Below, one piece after another: positions 1 through 7,974 of a stretch of 24,713 bases of DNA. Under the pieces are notes generated by a model, which did no database searches, was not told the origin of the DNA, and saw only the letters and a program-made list of their open reading frames with translations. A program made the translations under genes and the position numbers. The stretch covers positions 5,969-30,681 of the forward strand of contig DPJQ01000029.1 of assembly GCA_003542935.1 (NCBI GenBank). Direction: 5' to 3'. Within the stretch, counting starts at the first letter, position 1. Each line of letters opens with the position of its first letter. The stretch is from Lachnospiraceae bacterium (GTDB lineage: Bacteria; Bacillota; Clostridia; Lachnospirales; Lachnospiraceae).

Positions 1-66
1 ACAGGATTTGAACCTGCGACCTCTGCGTCCCGAACGCAGCGCTCTACCAAGCTGAGCCACACTTCG
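1..66 (-). tRNA. tRNA-Pro(CGG), 3' end cut off by window edge
   Basis: Read on the minus strand, the acceptor strand CGAAGTG (60-66) is followed by T8, G9, a D arm GCTC...GAGC, an anticodon stem CTGCG/CGCAG around the loop TTCGGGA, and a T arm GCAGG-TTCAAAT-CCTGT. The anticodon is CGG, which reads proline codon CCG. The window begins at the last T-stem base, so the 3' acceptor strand and discriminator base are missing. A consensus promoter lies about 30 bases upstream (97-125). Confidence 0.93.
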
Positions 67-96
67 ATAACCGCCTGCTCTCTGCAAGCAAGAATC

Positions 97-125
97 ATTA
101 TATCTGTACTCCAGCATTTTGTCAA
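97..125 (-). promoter_or_regulatory. sigma-A type promoter of the tRNA-Pro gene
   Basis: On the minus strand a perfect -35 TTGACA (120-125) and a perfect -10 TATAAT (97-102) are separated by exactly 17 bases. The predicted start falls about 25 bases before the tRNA 5' end, as expected for a strong stable-RNA promoter. Confidence 0.9.
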
Positions 126-154
126 TAAAAAAATCAAATATTCGGCGAAAATTT

Positions 155-185
155 GTAACAGTTCGGTCTTCGGCAGAACTGTTAC
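155..185. terminator. perfect 10-bp inverted repeat downstream of galT, possible terminator
   Basis: GTAACAGTTC (155-164) and GAACTGTTAC (176-185) form a perfect 10-bp stem with an 11-base loop. On the minus strand, the galT direction, the stem is followed by AAATTTTCG, a weak T tract. It could end galKT transcription before the tRNA promoter. A second inverted repeat, GCGGGCC (240-246) with GGCCCGC (259-265), lies closer to galT but has no T tract. Apart from these two repeats I see nothing else in the 67-308 gap except the tRNA promoter. Confidence 0.5.
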
Positions 186-308
186 TGAATCTCAGCCTGA
201 AATTTCGGCCTGCCCAGTGAAAATCATTTTGCTGCGCAGGCGGGCCAGAGGATTTCCCGGCCCGCAATTTAATAGTTATGCCGATAGCCCAAACTGCGGA
301 CGATTTTC

Positions 309-1799
309 TTACAGCGTCTCCACAAACCGCAGGAAGGCCTTTCTCCCTTCGGCATCACAGGAGAACACGCCGGCGTCCTCCAGCACATGGACAAACACCC
401 GGCCGATCTCTTTTTTCAGGATATCCACGACCGTATCTTCGTTGACTGTCTCATATCGCGGTAAAAATTCCTCTACCCAGGGAATGTGCTTCTCCAATTC
501 CGGATAGTCTGCCATAGATTTTCCCTCCAGAATACAGGTTTTCAGAAGCTCCATCTCACTCTTTAAACGGGAGGGCAGCACGGCCAGGCCCATGACTTCG
601 ATGAGGCCGATGTTTTCCTTCTTTATATGATGCCACTGGGCATGGGGGTGATAGACGCCCAGGGGATGCTCATCGGTGGTAATATTGTTGCGCAGCGCCA
701 GATCCAGCTCGAAAAGGCCGTCCCGCTTCCGGGCGATGGGCGTGATCGTGTTGTGGGGCGTCCCGTCGGTCTCGGCGAAGATAAACGCCGATTCATCTGT
801 ATACCCCCTCCAGGCCGTCAGGATATGGTCGGCCAGGTCGATCAGCCGTTTCTCGTCCTGATGGCGGATACGGATCACCGACAGAGGCCATTTCACGATG
901 CCGGTCTCCACGTCCTCATAGCCGGGGACCGTAAAGCGGATCTCGACGGGTGCTTTTTCCATGGCAAAGGTGTAGTGGCCGCCCTGGAAATGGTCATGGC
1001 TTAAGATCGAGCCGCCCACGATGGGCAGGTCGGCATTGGAGCCCAGGAAATAGTGGGGGAACAGCTTGACGAAATCGAACAGCTTCACAAAAGTGGCCCG
1101 CTCGATTTTCATCGGCACATGTTCCCGGTTAAATACGATACAGTGCTCGTTGTAGTACACATAGGGCGAGTACTGGAACCCCCAGGGGGAATCATTCACG
1201 GTGATCGGGATGATCCGGTGGTTTTCCCTGGCGGGATGATTCACCCGGCCGGCATACCCCTCATTTTCCGCGCAGAGCTGGCATTTCGGGTAAGTGCCGG
1301 ACTTGGCCAGACGGGCCGCGGCGATGGCTTTCGGATCCTTCTCCGGTTTGGAGAGGTTGATGGTGATGTCGATCTCGCCGTAATCGCTGTCTACCTTCCA
1401 GCGCATGTCTTTGGCGATGCGGTAGCGGCGGATATAGTCGCTGTCCTGGCTGAACTTGTAGAAATATTCCGTTGCGGCTTTGGGAGAAACGATATACTGC
1501 TCCTGGAAGGCCTGCTGCACCTGGGCGGGGCGGGGCAGCAGGCAGTTCATAAGTTTCGTGTCTAAGAGATCCCGATAGACGACGCTGTCCTCGATGATCC
1601 CCCGGCTGACGGCCTCGTCCAGAAGGCTTTTTAAAATTTCCTCCAGGGGCTGTTCTTCCAGTGGGCCTTCCGGCTCCTGGTAATCATCCTCGCCGAAAAC
1701 CTCCAGCAGCAGGTTAGTCGTATAGATTTTCTCACAGGCCGGTGTCAGTCCCCGGCGGATGCCGTAGTCTACCAGCCTGGCAATGGATTCGTTTAACAT
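309..1799 (-). CDS. galT: UDP-glucose--hexose-1-phosphate uridylyltransferase (class II)
   Basis: Leloir pathway enzyme: it exchanges UMP between UDP-glucose and galactose-1-phosphate, giving UDP-galactose and glucose-1-phosphate in the cytosol. The protein is 496 aa, the usual size of the Firmicutes class II form (class I is about 350 aa). The H-x-H-x-Q catalytic-type motif is at about 268-272 (SHDHFQGG), with H270 the likely UMP-accepting histidine. A second histidine-rich stretch (YHPHAQWHH) is at about 383-391. I chose the ATG at 1799 because AAGGAGGA sits just upstream; the 21-codon longer reading has no such support and runs almost up to the galK stop. It lies 72 bases downstream of galK in the same direction, so the two are probably one transcript. 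No galE or galM is present in the window. Confidence 0.96.
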   Translation of the reverse strand: MLNESIARLVDYGIRRGLTPACEKIYTTNLLLEVFGEDDYQEPEGPLEEQPLEEILKSLLDEAVSRGIIEDSVVYRDLLDTKLMNCLLPRPAQVQQAFQEQYIVSPKAATEYFYKFSQDSDYIRRYRIAKDMRWKVDSDYGEIDITINLSKPEKDPKAIAAARLAKSGTYPKCQLCAENEGYAGRVNHPARENHRIIPITVNDSPWGFQYSPYVYYNEHCIVFNREHVPMKIERATFVKLFDFVKLFPHYFLGSNADLPIVGGSILSHDHFQGGHYTFAMEKAPVEIRFTVPGYEDVETGIVKWPLSVIRIRHQDEKRLIDLADHILTAWRGYTDESAFIFAETDGTPHNTITPIARKRDGLFELDLALRNNITTDEHPLGVYHPHAQWHHIKKENIGLIEVMGLAVLPSRLKSEMELLKTCILEGKSMADYPELEKHIPWVEEFLPRYETVNEDTVVDILKKEIGRVFVHVLEDAGVFSCDAEGRKAFLRFVETL

Positions 1800-1871
1800 G
1801 GATATGTCCTCCTTGATGGCAGAGGGGCAGCCGCCCGGCAGGAGCGGACGGCTGTCCGTCAATATTTATGG

Positions 1872-3044
1872 TCAGTCCAGCCTGTGGGCACCGTCGCCGA
1901 TGTCCACCACGTAAAACTCGGCCTCATGTCCGGTAGATTCCTTATAAGCGGCGCCCAGTGAGGAGACGAAATGTTCCACGGCATCATTTTTTACGATGCT
2001 GACGGTACAGCCGCCGAAGCCGCCGCCGGTCATACGGGAACCCAGGACGCCCGGTGTATTCCAGGCCAGATCCACCAGCAGGTCGATCTCCGGGCAGGAT
2101 ATCTCGTAATCGTCCCGCATGGACACATGGGACTCGTTCATCAGACGGCCGAATTCTTCCACGTCGTGGCGGTTCAGCGCTTCTACGGCCCGGATCGTGC
2201 GCTGGTTCTCATAGACCGCATGTTTTCCGCGCCTCCGGCAGACCGGATCCGCGATATGGCTGCAGTTGGCGTCGAATTCGGCTTCCGTCAGATCCCCCAG
2301 GGTCTGGATATCCAATACGGCCTGCAGATCCTTCAGCGCCGTCTCGCTCTCCCTCCGGCGGTCATTGTAGGCGGAGGTGACCAGGCTGTGCTTTACCTTG
2401 CTGTTGGTGATGACGATGCGGGCATCCTTCAAGGCCACTGAGGCGTAAGTGTATTCCAGAGTGGCAGTATCCAGGAAAATGGCGCAGTCCTTTTTGCCCA
2501 TAGCCGAGGCAAACTGATCCATGATGCCGCAGTTCATGCCGTTATACTGGTTCTCGGCGTACTGGCCGGTCAGGGCCAGATCCTGCATGGACAGATCGTC
2601 AAAACCGAAGGTATCCCGTACCATCAGGCCGGTCAGCACCTCCAGGGAGGCGGAGGAGGACAGGCCCGAGCCGTTTGGGATATTCCCGTAGATCAGCATG
2701 TCAAGCCCGCAGGGCAGCGAATGGCCCTTCTGTTCAATGGCCCAGATCACGCCCTTGGGATAGTTGGTCCAGCCGGCCTTTTTGTCGGGAACCAGATCAT
2801 CAAGGGAGGTCTTCACAACACCCATGTCCGGGAAATTCATGGAGTAAAAGCGCAGTTTTCTGTCATTCCGTTTCTGCACTGCGCCATAGGTGCCGATGGT
2901 CAGTGCACAGGGAAATACGTGGCCGCCGTTGTAGTCTGTATGCTCCCCGATCAGATTGACACGTCCGGGTGCGAAATAGACGGGCGGCAGGGCCTGGGAG
3001 GCAAAGGTTTCCTGAAAAATAGTCTGTAACTCTTTGGAAGTCAT
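1872..3044 (-). CDS. galK: galactokinase
   Basis: GHMP-family kinase that phosphorylates alpha-D-galactose with ATP to galactose-1-phosphate, the substrate of the neighbouring GalT. The protein is 390 aa, normal for the family. The galactokinase signature GRVNLIGEHTDY is at residues 27-38, the GHMP ATP-binding loop GSGLSSSAS at 125-133, the catalytic aspartate in CGIMDQFAS at about D176, and the C-terminal GHMP motif GSRMTGGGFGGC near the end. The ATG at 3044 has AAAGGA upstream; the 35-codon longer reading would run through the promoter and was not used. It is the first gene of galKT and is divergent from an AraC-type regulator, which suggests local control of galactose use. Confidence 0.97.
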   Translation of the reverse strand: MTSKELQTIFQETFASQALPPVYFAPGRVNLIGEHTDYNGGHVFPCALTIGTYGAVQKRNDRKLRFYSMNFPDMGVVKTSLDDLVPDKKAGWTNYPKGVIWAIEQKGHSLPCGLDMLIYGNIPNGSGLSSSASLEVLTGLMVRDTFGFDDLSMQDLALTGQYAENQYNGMNCGIMDQFASAMGKKDCAIFLDTATLEYTYASVALKDARIVITNSKVKHSLVTSAYNDRRRESETALKDLQAVLDIQTLGDLTEAEFDANCSHIADPVCRRRGKHAVYENQRTIRAVEALNRHDVEEFGRLMNESHVSMRDDYEISCPEIDLLVDLAWNTPGVLGSRMTGGGFGGCTVSIVKNDAVEHFVSSLGAAYKESTGHEAEFYVVDIGDGAHRLD

Positions 3045-3097
3045 GGCATATTCCTTTCTGTTTTTATTTACATCCAACGAAATATCAGTATAATGAG

Positions 3098-3126
3098 AGT
3101 ATATAGGGCTTAAGTAGCTCAAACAA
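3098..3126 (-). promoter_or_regulatory. galKT promoter
   Basis: On the minus strand the -35 TTGTTT (3121-3126) and -10 TATACT (3098-3103) are 17 bases apart. The -35 is only half consensus, which fits a promoter needing an activator. It lies in the intergenic region shared with the divergent AraC-type gene. Confidence 0.65.
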
Positions 3127-3159
3127 CAATTATATTGAATAATAACCATACAATATTGA
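3126..3159. promoter_or_regulatory. paired dyad sites next to the galK -35, candidate AraC-type operator
   Basis: ACAATTATATTGA (3126-3138) and ACAATATTGA (3150-3159) are two similar short dyads (CAAT...ATTG), about 22 bases centre to centre, roughly two helical turns. The first abuts the weak galK -35. Two tandem sites beside a weak -35 is the usual arrangement for AraC-family activators. The regulator at 3214 is the obvious candidate to bind here, but this is inference. Confidence 0.4.
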
Positions 3160-3213
3160 GAAAAATATTTGTCCGGCCTGTTTGGCTTGTTATAAGAAAG
3201 CGGAGGGATGGCT

Positions 3214-4113
3214 ATGGCGGCGCAGATACGTACCGACCGGGATAAAAAAGAATTGAAGGAGCACGGCAGCTATGCTTTTCCGGTGATGGTCAGCGAAGAG
3301 AGGCTGTCTGTTTATGGAGGCTCCTTTCTCTGGCACTGGCATCCGGAGATTGAGCTGACTATTGTGCTGGAGGGGGAGATCTTATATCAGGTCAATGAGG
3401 AGACCTGGCATCTAAAGCCGGGCCAGGGATTGTTCTGCAACAGCAATGCCCTGCATACCGGCCGCATGGCGGATGCCGGGGACTGCCGCTATATTTCCGT
3501 TACTTTCGACACGAAGGTGCTCTACGGTTACAGTGCCAGCCTGCTTTACACCAAATACATTCATCCGGTGATACGCGACACCGCCCTTTCTGCGTTTTCC
3601 CTGGAGCCGGACGGCGGGTGGCAGCAGAGAATCCTGGATCATCTGTCCGGGATATGGGCCGCCAGTCAGGAAAAGAGTGATACCGTGGAACTGGAGATCC
3701 AGTTGTCTTTGATGCAGATCTGGCTGGATATCTACCGTCATGCCGGTTGCGGAGAAAATGCCGGGGAGCTCATTCCTGACCGCAGCCAGGAGCGGATCCG
3801 CACGATCCTTCGCTTTATCCAGGAACACTATGAAGAGAAGATTACACTGGATCAGATCGCTGGTCAGGTCAATATCTGTAAAAGTGAGTGCTGCCGTTTT
3901 TTTAAAAAATACATGCAGGTGACCATGTTTGATTATCTGCTGGCCTACCGGATTGACCAGAGCCTGCCGCTGCTGGCCGGAAGCGACTGGGAGATCACCG
4001 AGGTGGCAGGCCGCTGCGGCTTTGCAAATCCCTGTTACTATACCCGGGTATTTAAGAGGAGCAAGGGATGTACACCGATGGAATTTCGCAGGAAAAGCCG
4101 GGAAAAGACGTAA
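3214..4113 (+). CDS. AraC-family transcriptional regulator with N-terminal cupin domain
   Basis: Cytosolic DNA-binding regulator, 299 aa. The N-terminal half (about 30-110) is a cupin-type sensing fold with the usual start WHWHPEIELT and the turn KPGQGLF. The C-terminal 100 residues form the double helix-turn-helix of the family: the first helix pair around KITLDQIAGQVNICKSECCR, the second around ITEVAGRCGF, followed by YYTRVFKRSKGCTPMEFR. I chose the second ATG (3214) because GGAGG at 3202-3206 is 7 bases away; the ATG at 3208 is too close to it. It is divergent from galKT, so it probably controls those genes in response to galactose or a related sugar, but the ligand cannot be read from sequence. 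Confidence 0.9.
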   Translation: MAAQIRTDRDKKELKEHGSYAFPVMVSEERLSVYGGSFLWHWHPEIELTIVLEGEILYQVNEETWHLKPGQGLFCNSNALHTGRMADAGDCRYISVTFDTKVLYGYSASLLYTKYIHPVIRDTALSAFSLEPDGGWQQRILDHLSGIWAASQEKSDTVELEIQLSLMQIWLDIYRHAGCGENAGELIPDRSQERIRTILRFIQEHYEEKITLDQIAGQVNICKSECCRFFKKYMQVTMFDYLLAYRIDQSLPLLAGSDWEITEVAGRCGFANPCYYTRVFKRSKGCTPMEFRRKSREKT

Positions 4114-4142
4114 AAACAGCAGACCGGACGGGCCGGACTGCT
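4112..4142 (-). terminator. intrinsic terminator between convergent genes
   Basis: AGCAG-A-CCGG (4118-4127) and CCGG-A-CTGCT (4133-4142) form a stem with one A-A mismatch and a 5-base loop. On the minus strand it is followed by TTTTT (4112-4116), so it best serves the S-component transcript. It may also stop the AraC-type gene from the other side, although the plus-strand T tract is poor. Confidence 0.75.
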
Positions 4143-4158
4143 ATTGTGTGAAACATAG

Positions 4159-4668
4159 TCAGAGATTTTTCCTGATGGTAGACAGGCAGTTGTGCAGCGG
4201 TTTGAATAAAACCAGGCACAGGACAAAGTTTGCTCCGCAGTGTACCAGATCATAGGGAATGCCGGATACCCACCAGGTAAAGGCCATGGACCATCCCCCG
4301 ATGAAAAAGTAGGGAATGGCACAGAGCGCTCCGAAAAACAGCCCAAAGACGCCGGAGAGCATCGCGTAGGGCAGGGGTGTATCATGTTTCCGCAGGCGCC
4401 AGGCCAGAAAGGAGAGCAGCGGCCAGGCGTAGAGATACATGATCCACCACAGGCCGAAGCCGTACAGACAGCCTTCCAGAAAAATAAAGGTAAAGATGGC
4501 GTAGACGGTCTTTCGGCCAAAAGCCAGGGTATAGAGGATAATGAAAAGAGACACGACCTCCACATTGGGCAGAAAAGTCATGGCGATCTTGCCGGCCTCC
4601 AGGGTGGCGGTCATAACCCCGATCAGAGCGATATCCTTGATGGTCAGCGTGTTATTGTGCGATTTCAT
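4159..4668 (-). CDS. ECF transporter S component, resembling the cobalamin (CbrT) type
   Basis: Integral membrane substrate-binding subunit of an energy-coupling factor vitamin importer; it would need the shared EcfT and EcfA/EcfA' units, which are not in the window. The protein is 169 aa with about five or six hydrophobic segments, typical of S components. The early helix AGKIAMTFLPN followed by FIILYTLAFGRK and the aromatic run WWIMYLYAWPLL recall predicted cobalamin S components; this assignment is from memory of the family, not from an alignment. The start overlaps the end of the DUF4430 gene by 17 bases and has no clear ribosome binding site, so its translation is probably coupled to that gene. 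Another vitamin or small molecule remains possible. Confidence 0.7.
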   Translation of the reverse strand: MKSHNNTLTIKDIALIGVMTATLEAGKIAMTFLPNVEVVSLFIILYTLAFGRKTVYAIFTFIFLEGCLYGFGLWWIMYLYAWPLLSFLAWRLRKHDTPLPYAMLSGVFGLFFGALCAIPYFFIGGWSMAFTWWVSGIPYDLVHCGANFVLCLVLFKPLHNCLSTIRKNL

Positions 4669-5074
4669 ATTTTAACATGTAAGCGTCTCCGTCGGCGACG
4701 GGCTGGCTGTCTGCGCTGTTGGTGCCGTACTCTCCGTTCACATAAAGGCTCCAGTAGGCTCCGTCTGTGTCATAATCGGCTGTGAGCCCGTTTACGGTTT
4801 CGATATAGAGGCCATAGGTACCCGCGGTGCCCTGCACATCCAGGCCGTCGATCTCATCAAATACTTCTCCCAGATATTCTTTGTCCGTGCGGGTTTCATA
4901 AGAGGTTTCTTTGCCTTGGTCATCTACTACTGTGAGGGTGATTGCTTTGGTTCCGGTCCGAGTTTTGGGCCGGAAGTTCATGTAGACTACCCCAAAGACA
5001 GCTATCACCGCGATCAGGGCCACGGCGCCCAGCAGCAGTTTTTTGTTATTTTTTCCTTTTGTTCCTTCATTCAT
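4652..5074 (-). CDS. membrane-anchored DUF4430 domain protein
   Basis: Protein of 140 aa. After a short basic start (about residues 1-12) there is one hydrophobic segment (LLLGAVALIAVIAVFGVVY, about 13-31) that probably anchors it in the membrane with the rest outside; no lipobox is seen. The remainder fits DUF4430, with the typical ending in which YWSLYVNG is followed by a DGD turn and KYEIA. DUF4430 resembles the beta domain of intrinsic factor and transcobalamin, so a role in capturing a corrinoid or similar ligand for the adjoining S component is a reasonable inference. The ATG at 5074 is preceded by AAGGAAAG; the 15-codon longer form has no site. It is the first gene of a two-gene transcript. 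Confidence 0.75.
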   Translation of the reverse strand: MNEGTKGKNNKKLLLGAVALIAVIAVFGVVYMNFRPKTRTGTKAITLTVVDDQGKETSYETRTDKEYLGEVFDEIDGLDVQGTAGTYGLYIETVNGLTADYDTDGAYWSLYVNGEYGTNSADSQPVADGDAYMLKYEIAQ

Positions 5075-5109
5075 GGATGTTCTTTCCTTCTTTCTTGTGG
5101 AATAGATCC

Positions 5110-5138
5110 AGTGTAGCACAAAGAGGAAGGCGAATCAA
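5110..5138 (-). promoter_or_regulatory. promoter of the DUF4430/S-component pair
   Basis: On the minus strand TTGATT (5133-5138) and TACACT (5110-5115) are separated by 17 bases. Transcription would start about 30 bases before the DUF4430 ATG. That leader is too short for a cobalamin riboswitch, and I see none. Confidence 0.7.
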
Positions 5139-5216
5139 TTATTACTGTTCACTCCGTGACTCGGGTGTGAAAAATACCAATCAATCCAGCGGAAAGCGTT
5201 TTTTTGCGCCATCATA

Positions 5217-5245
5217 TTGGAATGCGTGAAAAAATGTGTTATGAT
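5217..5245 (+). promoter_or_regulatory. promoter of the diguanylate cyclase gene
   Basis: TTGGAA (5217-5222) and TATGAT (5240-5245) are 17 bases apart, about 27 bases ahead of the GTG start. It is back-to-back with the DUF4430 promoter. Confidence 0.65.
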
Positions 5246-5271
5246 CTGAAAGACGGGAAGGTGAAATAAAA

Positions 5272-6984
5272 GTGGAAAATAATACTTTGATGAAAACGCA
5301 GATTGACCGGCCATTGGCGGATTATTTACAGACGCAGATAAACGGCCGGGAGAATTTGGGGGATGAGATTCCGGTGGAAGTCTATCGGCTGATGGAGTAT
5401 TCCCTTCGTGAAGAACTGGGCGAGCAGCTTGGCAGAGGGGGGCAGATCCGTATATTCCGGAATGCGGGGTATCGGGCCGGTAAATATTTTGCCGGAAAGG
5501 ATCTGGATCTGTCGCTGCCTTTTCCGGAGTTTACGGCCCAGCTGCAAAAGAAGTTGGAAAATCTCAGGATGGGAGTGCTTCGGATTGAGAGGATGGATGA
5601 GGATACCGGGAAAATCATCCTGACGGTGTCGGAGGATGCGGATTGTTCCGGCCTTCCGATACTGGGAGAAACTGTCTGCAATTATGAAGAGGGATTTATT
5701 TCCGGAGTCCTCACTGTCTATACGGGAAAGCCTTATACCGCCATAGAGATTGACTGTTGGGCTACGGGAGACCGTGTCTGCCGTTTTCAGGCGGAGGTAA
5801 AGGATTCTTTTGGTGACAGTGAGCCTGGCGAACCCTGTCGGGAGCTGAAGTATGATTTCCAGTCCTTGAAGAAAGAAGTGGAGGAGCTGATCGCTTACTC
5901 GGCGGAGCTTTCCAAAGGGAATCTGTCGGTGGATTTCCCGAGTAAGGATAATCATCTGTGTGAAAATCTGAAAAATCTCCATGCGAACCTGAACCATCTG
6001 GCCTGGCAGGCCCAACAAGTGGCCAGGGGGGATTACTCCCAGCAGGTGGCTTATCTGGGGGATTTTTCCGCGGCTTTTAATGAGATGACGAAACAGTTAA
6101 AAGAACGGGAGGCCCAGCTCAGGGGCGAAGCGCTCAAAGCTAAAAACCGTGTGGAGGCTATTGAGAGCTACAACGAGCTCATGGTGGCAATGCTCAGCAA
6201 ACGGGAGGAATGGCTCCTCGTGGTGGACAGGGATACGAAAGAGATCCTGTACTGCAATAAAAGGGAAGAGAAGGGAATGGCGGATGAGCAGATCTGTGCT
6301 ACCTGCAAAAAGCGTCTGCCTTTTCATCGGGAACTGATCAAGTGGAACAGTGACGAGCAGTACAAGGTGTGGGAGCTGGCCGGGGAGGCCGATACCTATT
6401 ACCGTATTACCTCTTTCCCCATTGAGTGGAAAGAACATGCCTCCTATGTGCATATTATTGTAGATATCACGGACGAAAAGCAGACGGCCCATACTCTGGC
6501 CAGCAAAGCCTATCATGATGCGGGAACCGGCATCAGAAACAGGCTGTTTTTTGAGGAATATATGGAGAAGATCCTCCGCGAGGGGCAGGATACCACGCTG
6601 TGCTATCTGGATTTGGACGGCCTCAAATATGTGAATGATACTTATGGGCATCTGGAGGGTGACACCTATATCCAGAATTTTGTGGAGCTGATCAAGGCCA
6701 ATTTCCGCAGTGAGGATACTTTTGCGCGGATTGGCGGGGACGAATTCTGTCTGGTACTTTCCGGCAGTATTAAAGAGCTGATCGAAAGGAAAATGGCGGA
6801 AATTTTAAAAGAATTTCAGAAGGGCGGGTTTGCGGAATACCGGTGCAGTTTCAGCTATGGCGTTGTGGGCATTGACGGCAGAAACAATACGCTCTCCTAC
6901 GACGAGATCCTCAAGGAAGCAGATGAGATCATGTATGAGTGCAAGCGCAGGAATAAAGAGCAGTATCCGGAGCTGATGCGGTGA
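5272..6984 (+). CDS. V4R-HAMP-like-PAS-GGDEF diguanylate cyclase
   Basis: Predicted to make cyclic di-GMP from two GTP under control of a bound ligand. The protein is 570 aa with no membrane segment. Residues about 30-177 look like a V4R (4-vinyl reductase type) ligand domain with the conserved cysteines C136, C162 and C170. About 205-282 is a HAMP-like linker containing two similar repeats (LSKGNLSVDF, VARGDYSQQV). About 300-405 is PAS-like. The GGDEF domain runs from about 410 to the end, with an intact GGDEF motif at 488-492 and an inhibitory-site RxxD at 479-482 exactly five residues before it. This suggests an active enzyme with product inhibition. The start is GTG at 5272, preceded by GAAGGTGA. 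The 3' end overlaps the convergent pseudouridine synthase gene by 56 bases. Confidence 0.88.
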   Translation: MENNTLMKTQIDRPLADYLQTQINGRENLGDEIPVEVYRLMEYSLREELGEQLGRGGQIRIFRNAGYRAGKYFAGKDLDLSLPFPEFTAQLQKKLENLRMGVLRIERMDEDTGKIILTVSEDADCSGLPILGETVCNYEEGFISGVLTVYTGKPYTAIEIDCWATGDRVCRFQAEVKDSFGDSEPGEPCRELKYDFQSLKKEVEELIAYSAELSKGNLSVDFPSKDNHLCENLKNLHANLNHLAWQAQQVARGDYSQQVAYLGDFSAAFNEMTKQLKEREAQLRGEALKAKNRVEAIESYNELMVAMLSKREEWLLVVDRDTKEILYCNKREEKGMADEQICATCKKRLPFHRELIKWNSDEQYKVWELAGEADTYYRITSFPIEWKEHASYVHIIVDITDEKQTAHTLASKAYHDAGTGIRNRLFFEEYMEKILREGQDTTLCYLDLDGLKYVNDTYGHLEGDTYIQNFVELIKANFRSEDTFARIGGDEFCLVLSGSIKELIERKMAEILKEFQKGGFAEYRCSFSYGVVGIDGRNNTLSYDEILKEADEIMYECKRRNKEQYPELMR

Positions 6985-7921
6985 GGGTTTTTTCACAGGG
7001 GCCGGCAGTGCGGGGAAGGCCGAACTGTCGGCTGATCAGTCCGCGCATATCTTCGGGAACAGGTGCCTCCACCAGGAGTTCTTTTCCCGTAAAGGGATGC
7101 AAAAAGTGTATGGACCGGGCGTGCAGGGCTGTCCGGTTCATTTCCGCTTGAGATCCGTTTCCGTACATGGGATCACCGATAAGCGGGCAGCCGATGGATG
7201 CCATGTGTACCCGGATCTGATGAGTTCGGCCGGTCTCCAGACGCAGCCCAAGCAGCGCACAGTTTCCTTGAGCTTCTATAGTTTCATAATGAGTGACGGC
7301 CCGTTTTCCTTTCGGCGCCGTACACATTCGGTTTCGAAGGCGGATATCCTGTACTAAAGGTGTATGGATCTGTCCGCTGGCCGGATCCGGGACATTTTCC
7401 GCGACGGCCAGGTAGCTTTTGAAAAATATTCCCGTTTCCCTCTGCCGCTCCAAACGGGTGGCTGCGGCCCGGTTTTTGGCCGCCAGCAATACGCCGGAGG
7501 TGTCTTTATCCAGTCTCCCCAGGATACGGATTACCGAGCTCTGCCCCTTGCTTTGCAGATAGAAGGACAGGCGGTTAGCCATAGTATCGGAATCCTTTTT
7601 TCCTGTCGGGTGGACAGAGATACCGGCGGGTTTGTCTATTATGATCACGTCTTCATCTTCGTAGAGCACGGCGATATCTTTTACTGAGATTCGCAACGAT
7701 TTGGAAAATTCGTCTCTGCCTTCCAACAGCACTTCCACCAGATCTCCGGATTCTAAAAAAGCGCTGATGCGTCTGCGCTCTCCGTTCACGCAGATCCCCT
7801 TTTCACGAAACTTTGCCCGGCTGATCTCATTTTTTGTCAGGTGGAGCCTGTTTTTTAAGAAATGCTCCAGACGGATCCCGGCATCCGCCTCTGACACCCT
7901 GCCGTTGATTTTCTTTTCCAA
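6929..7921 (-). CDS. RluA-family ribosomal pseudouridine synthase (RluD-like)
   Basis: Isomerises specific uridines of rRNA, or less often tRNA, to pseudouridine. The protein is 330 aa. An S4 RNA-binding domain occupies about 15-70, followed by the catalytic domain with GRLDKDTSG at about 135-143, where D138 is the catalytic aspartate. LETGRTHQIRVHM and the GDPMYG turn are the other family hallmarks. The start is TTG at 7921; AAGGGGG at the right distance decides it, and no better ATG is present. The last 25 or so residues are not family-like and are encoded opposite the end of the GGDEF gene. It has its own promoter at 7975-8003 and is probably monocistronic. Confidence 0.92.
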   Translation of the reverse strand: MEKKINGRVSEADAGIRLEHFLKNRLHLTKNEISRAKFREKGICVNGERRRISAFLESGDLVEVLLEGRDEFSKSLRISVKDIAVLYEDEDVIIIDKPAGISVHPTGKKDSDTMANRLSFYLQSKGQSSVIRILGRLDKDTSGVLLAAKNRAAATRLERQRETGIFFKSYLAVAENVPDPASGQIHTPLVQDIRLRNRMCTAPKGKRAVTHYETIEAQGNCALLGLRLETGRTHQIRVHMASIGCPLIGDPMYGNGSQAEMNRTALHARSIHFLHPFTGKELLVEAPVPEDMRGLISRQFGLPRTAGPCEKTLTASAPDTALYSCACTHT

Positions 7922-7974
7922 TCTTTTCCCCCTTGAAATAAAATATACAGTATTTATTTTTGCTGACAGGAAAA

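Noticed and set aside
3187..3213. TATAAG at 3191-3196 as the -10 of the AraC-type gene
   Set aside because: Transcription would start at or inside the ribosome binding site, leaving no usable leader.
5075..5271. Possible cobalamin riboswitch ahead of the DUF4430/S-component pair
   Set aside because: The predicted promoter leaves only about a 30-base leader, and no B12-box-like sequence is visible.
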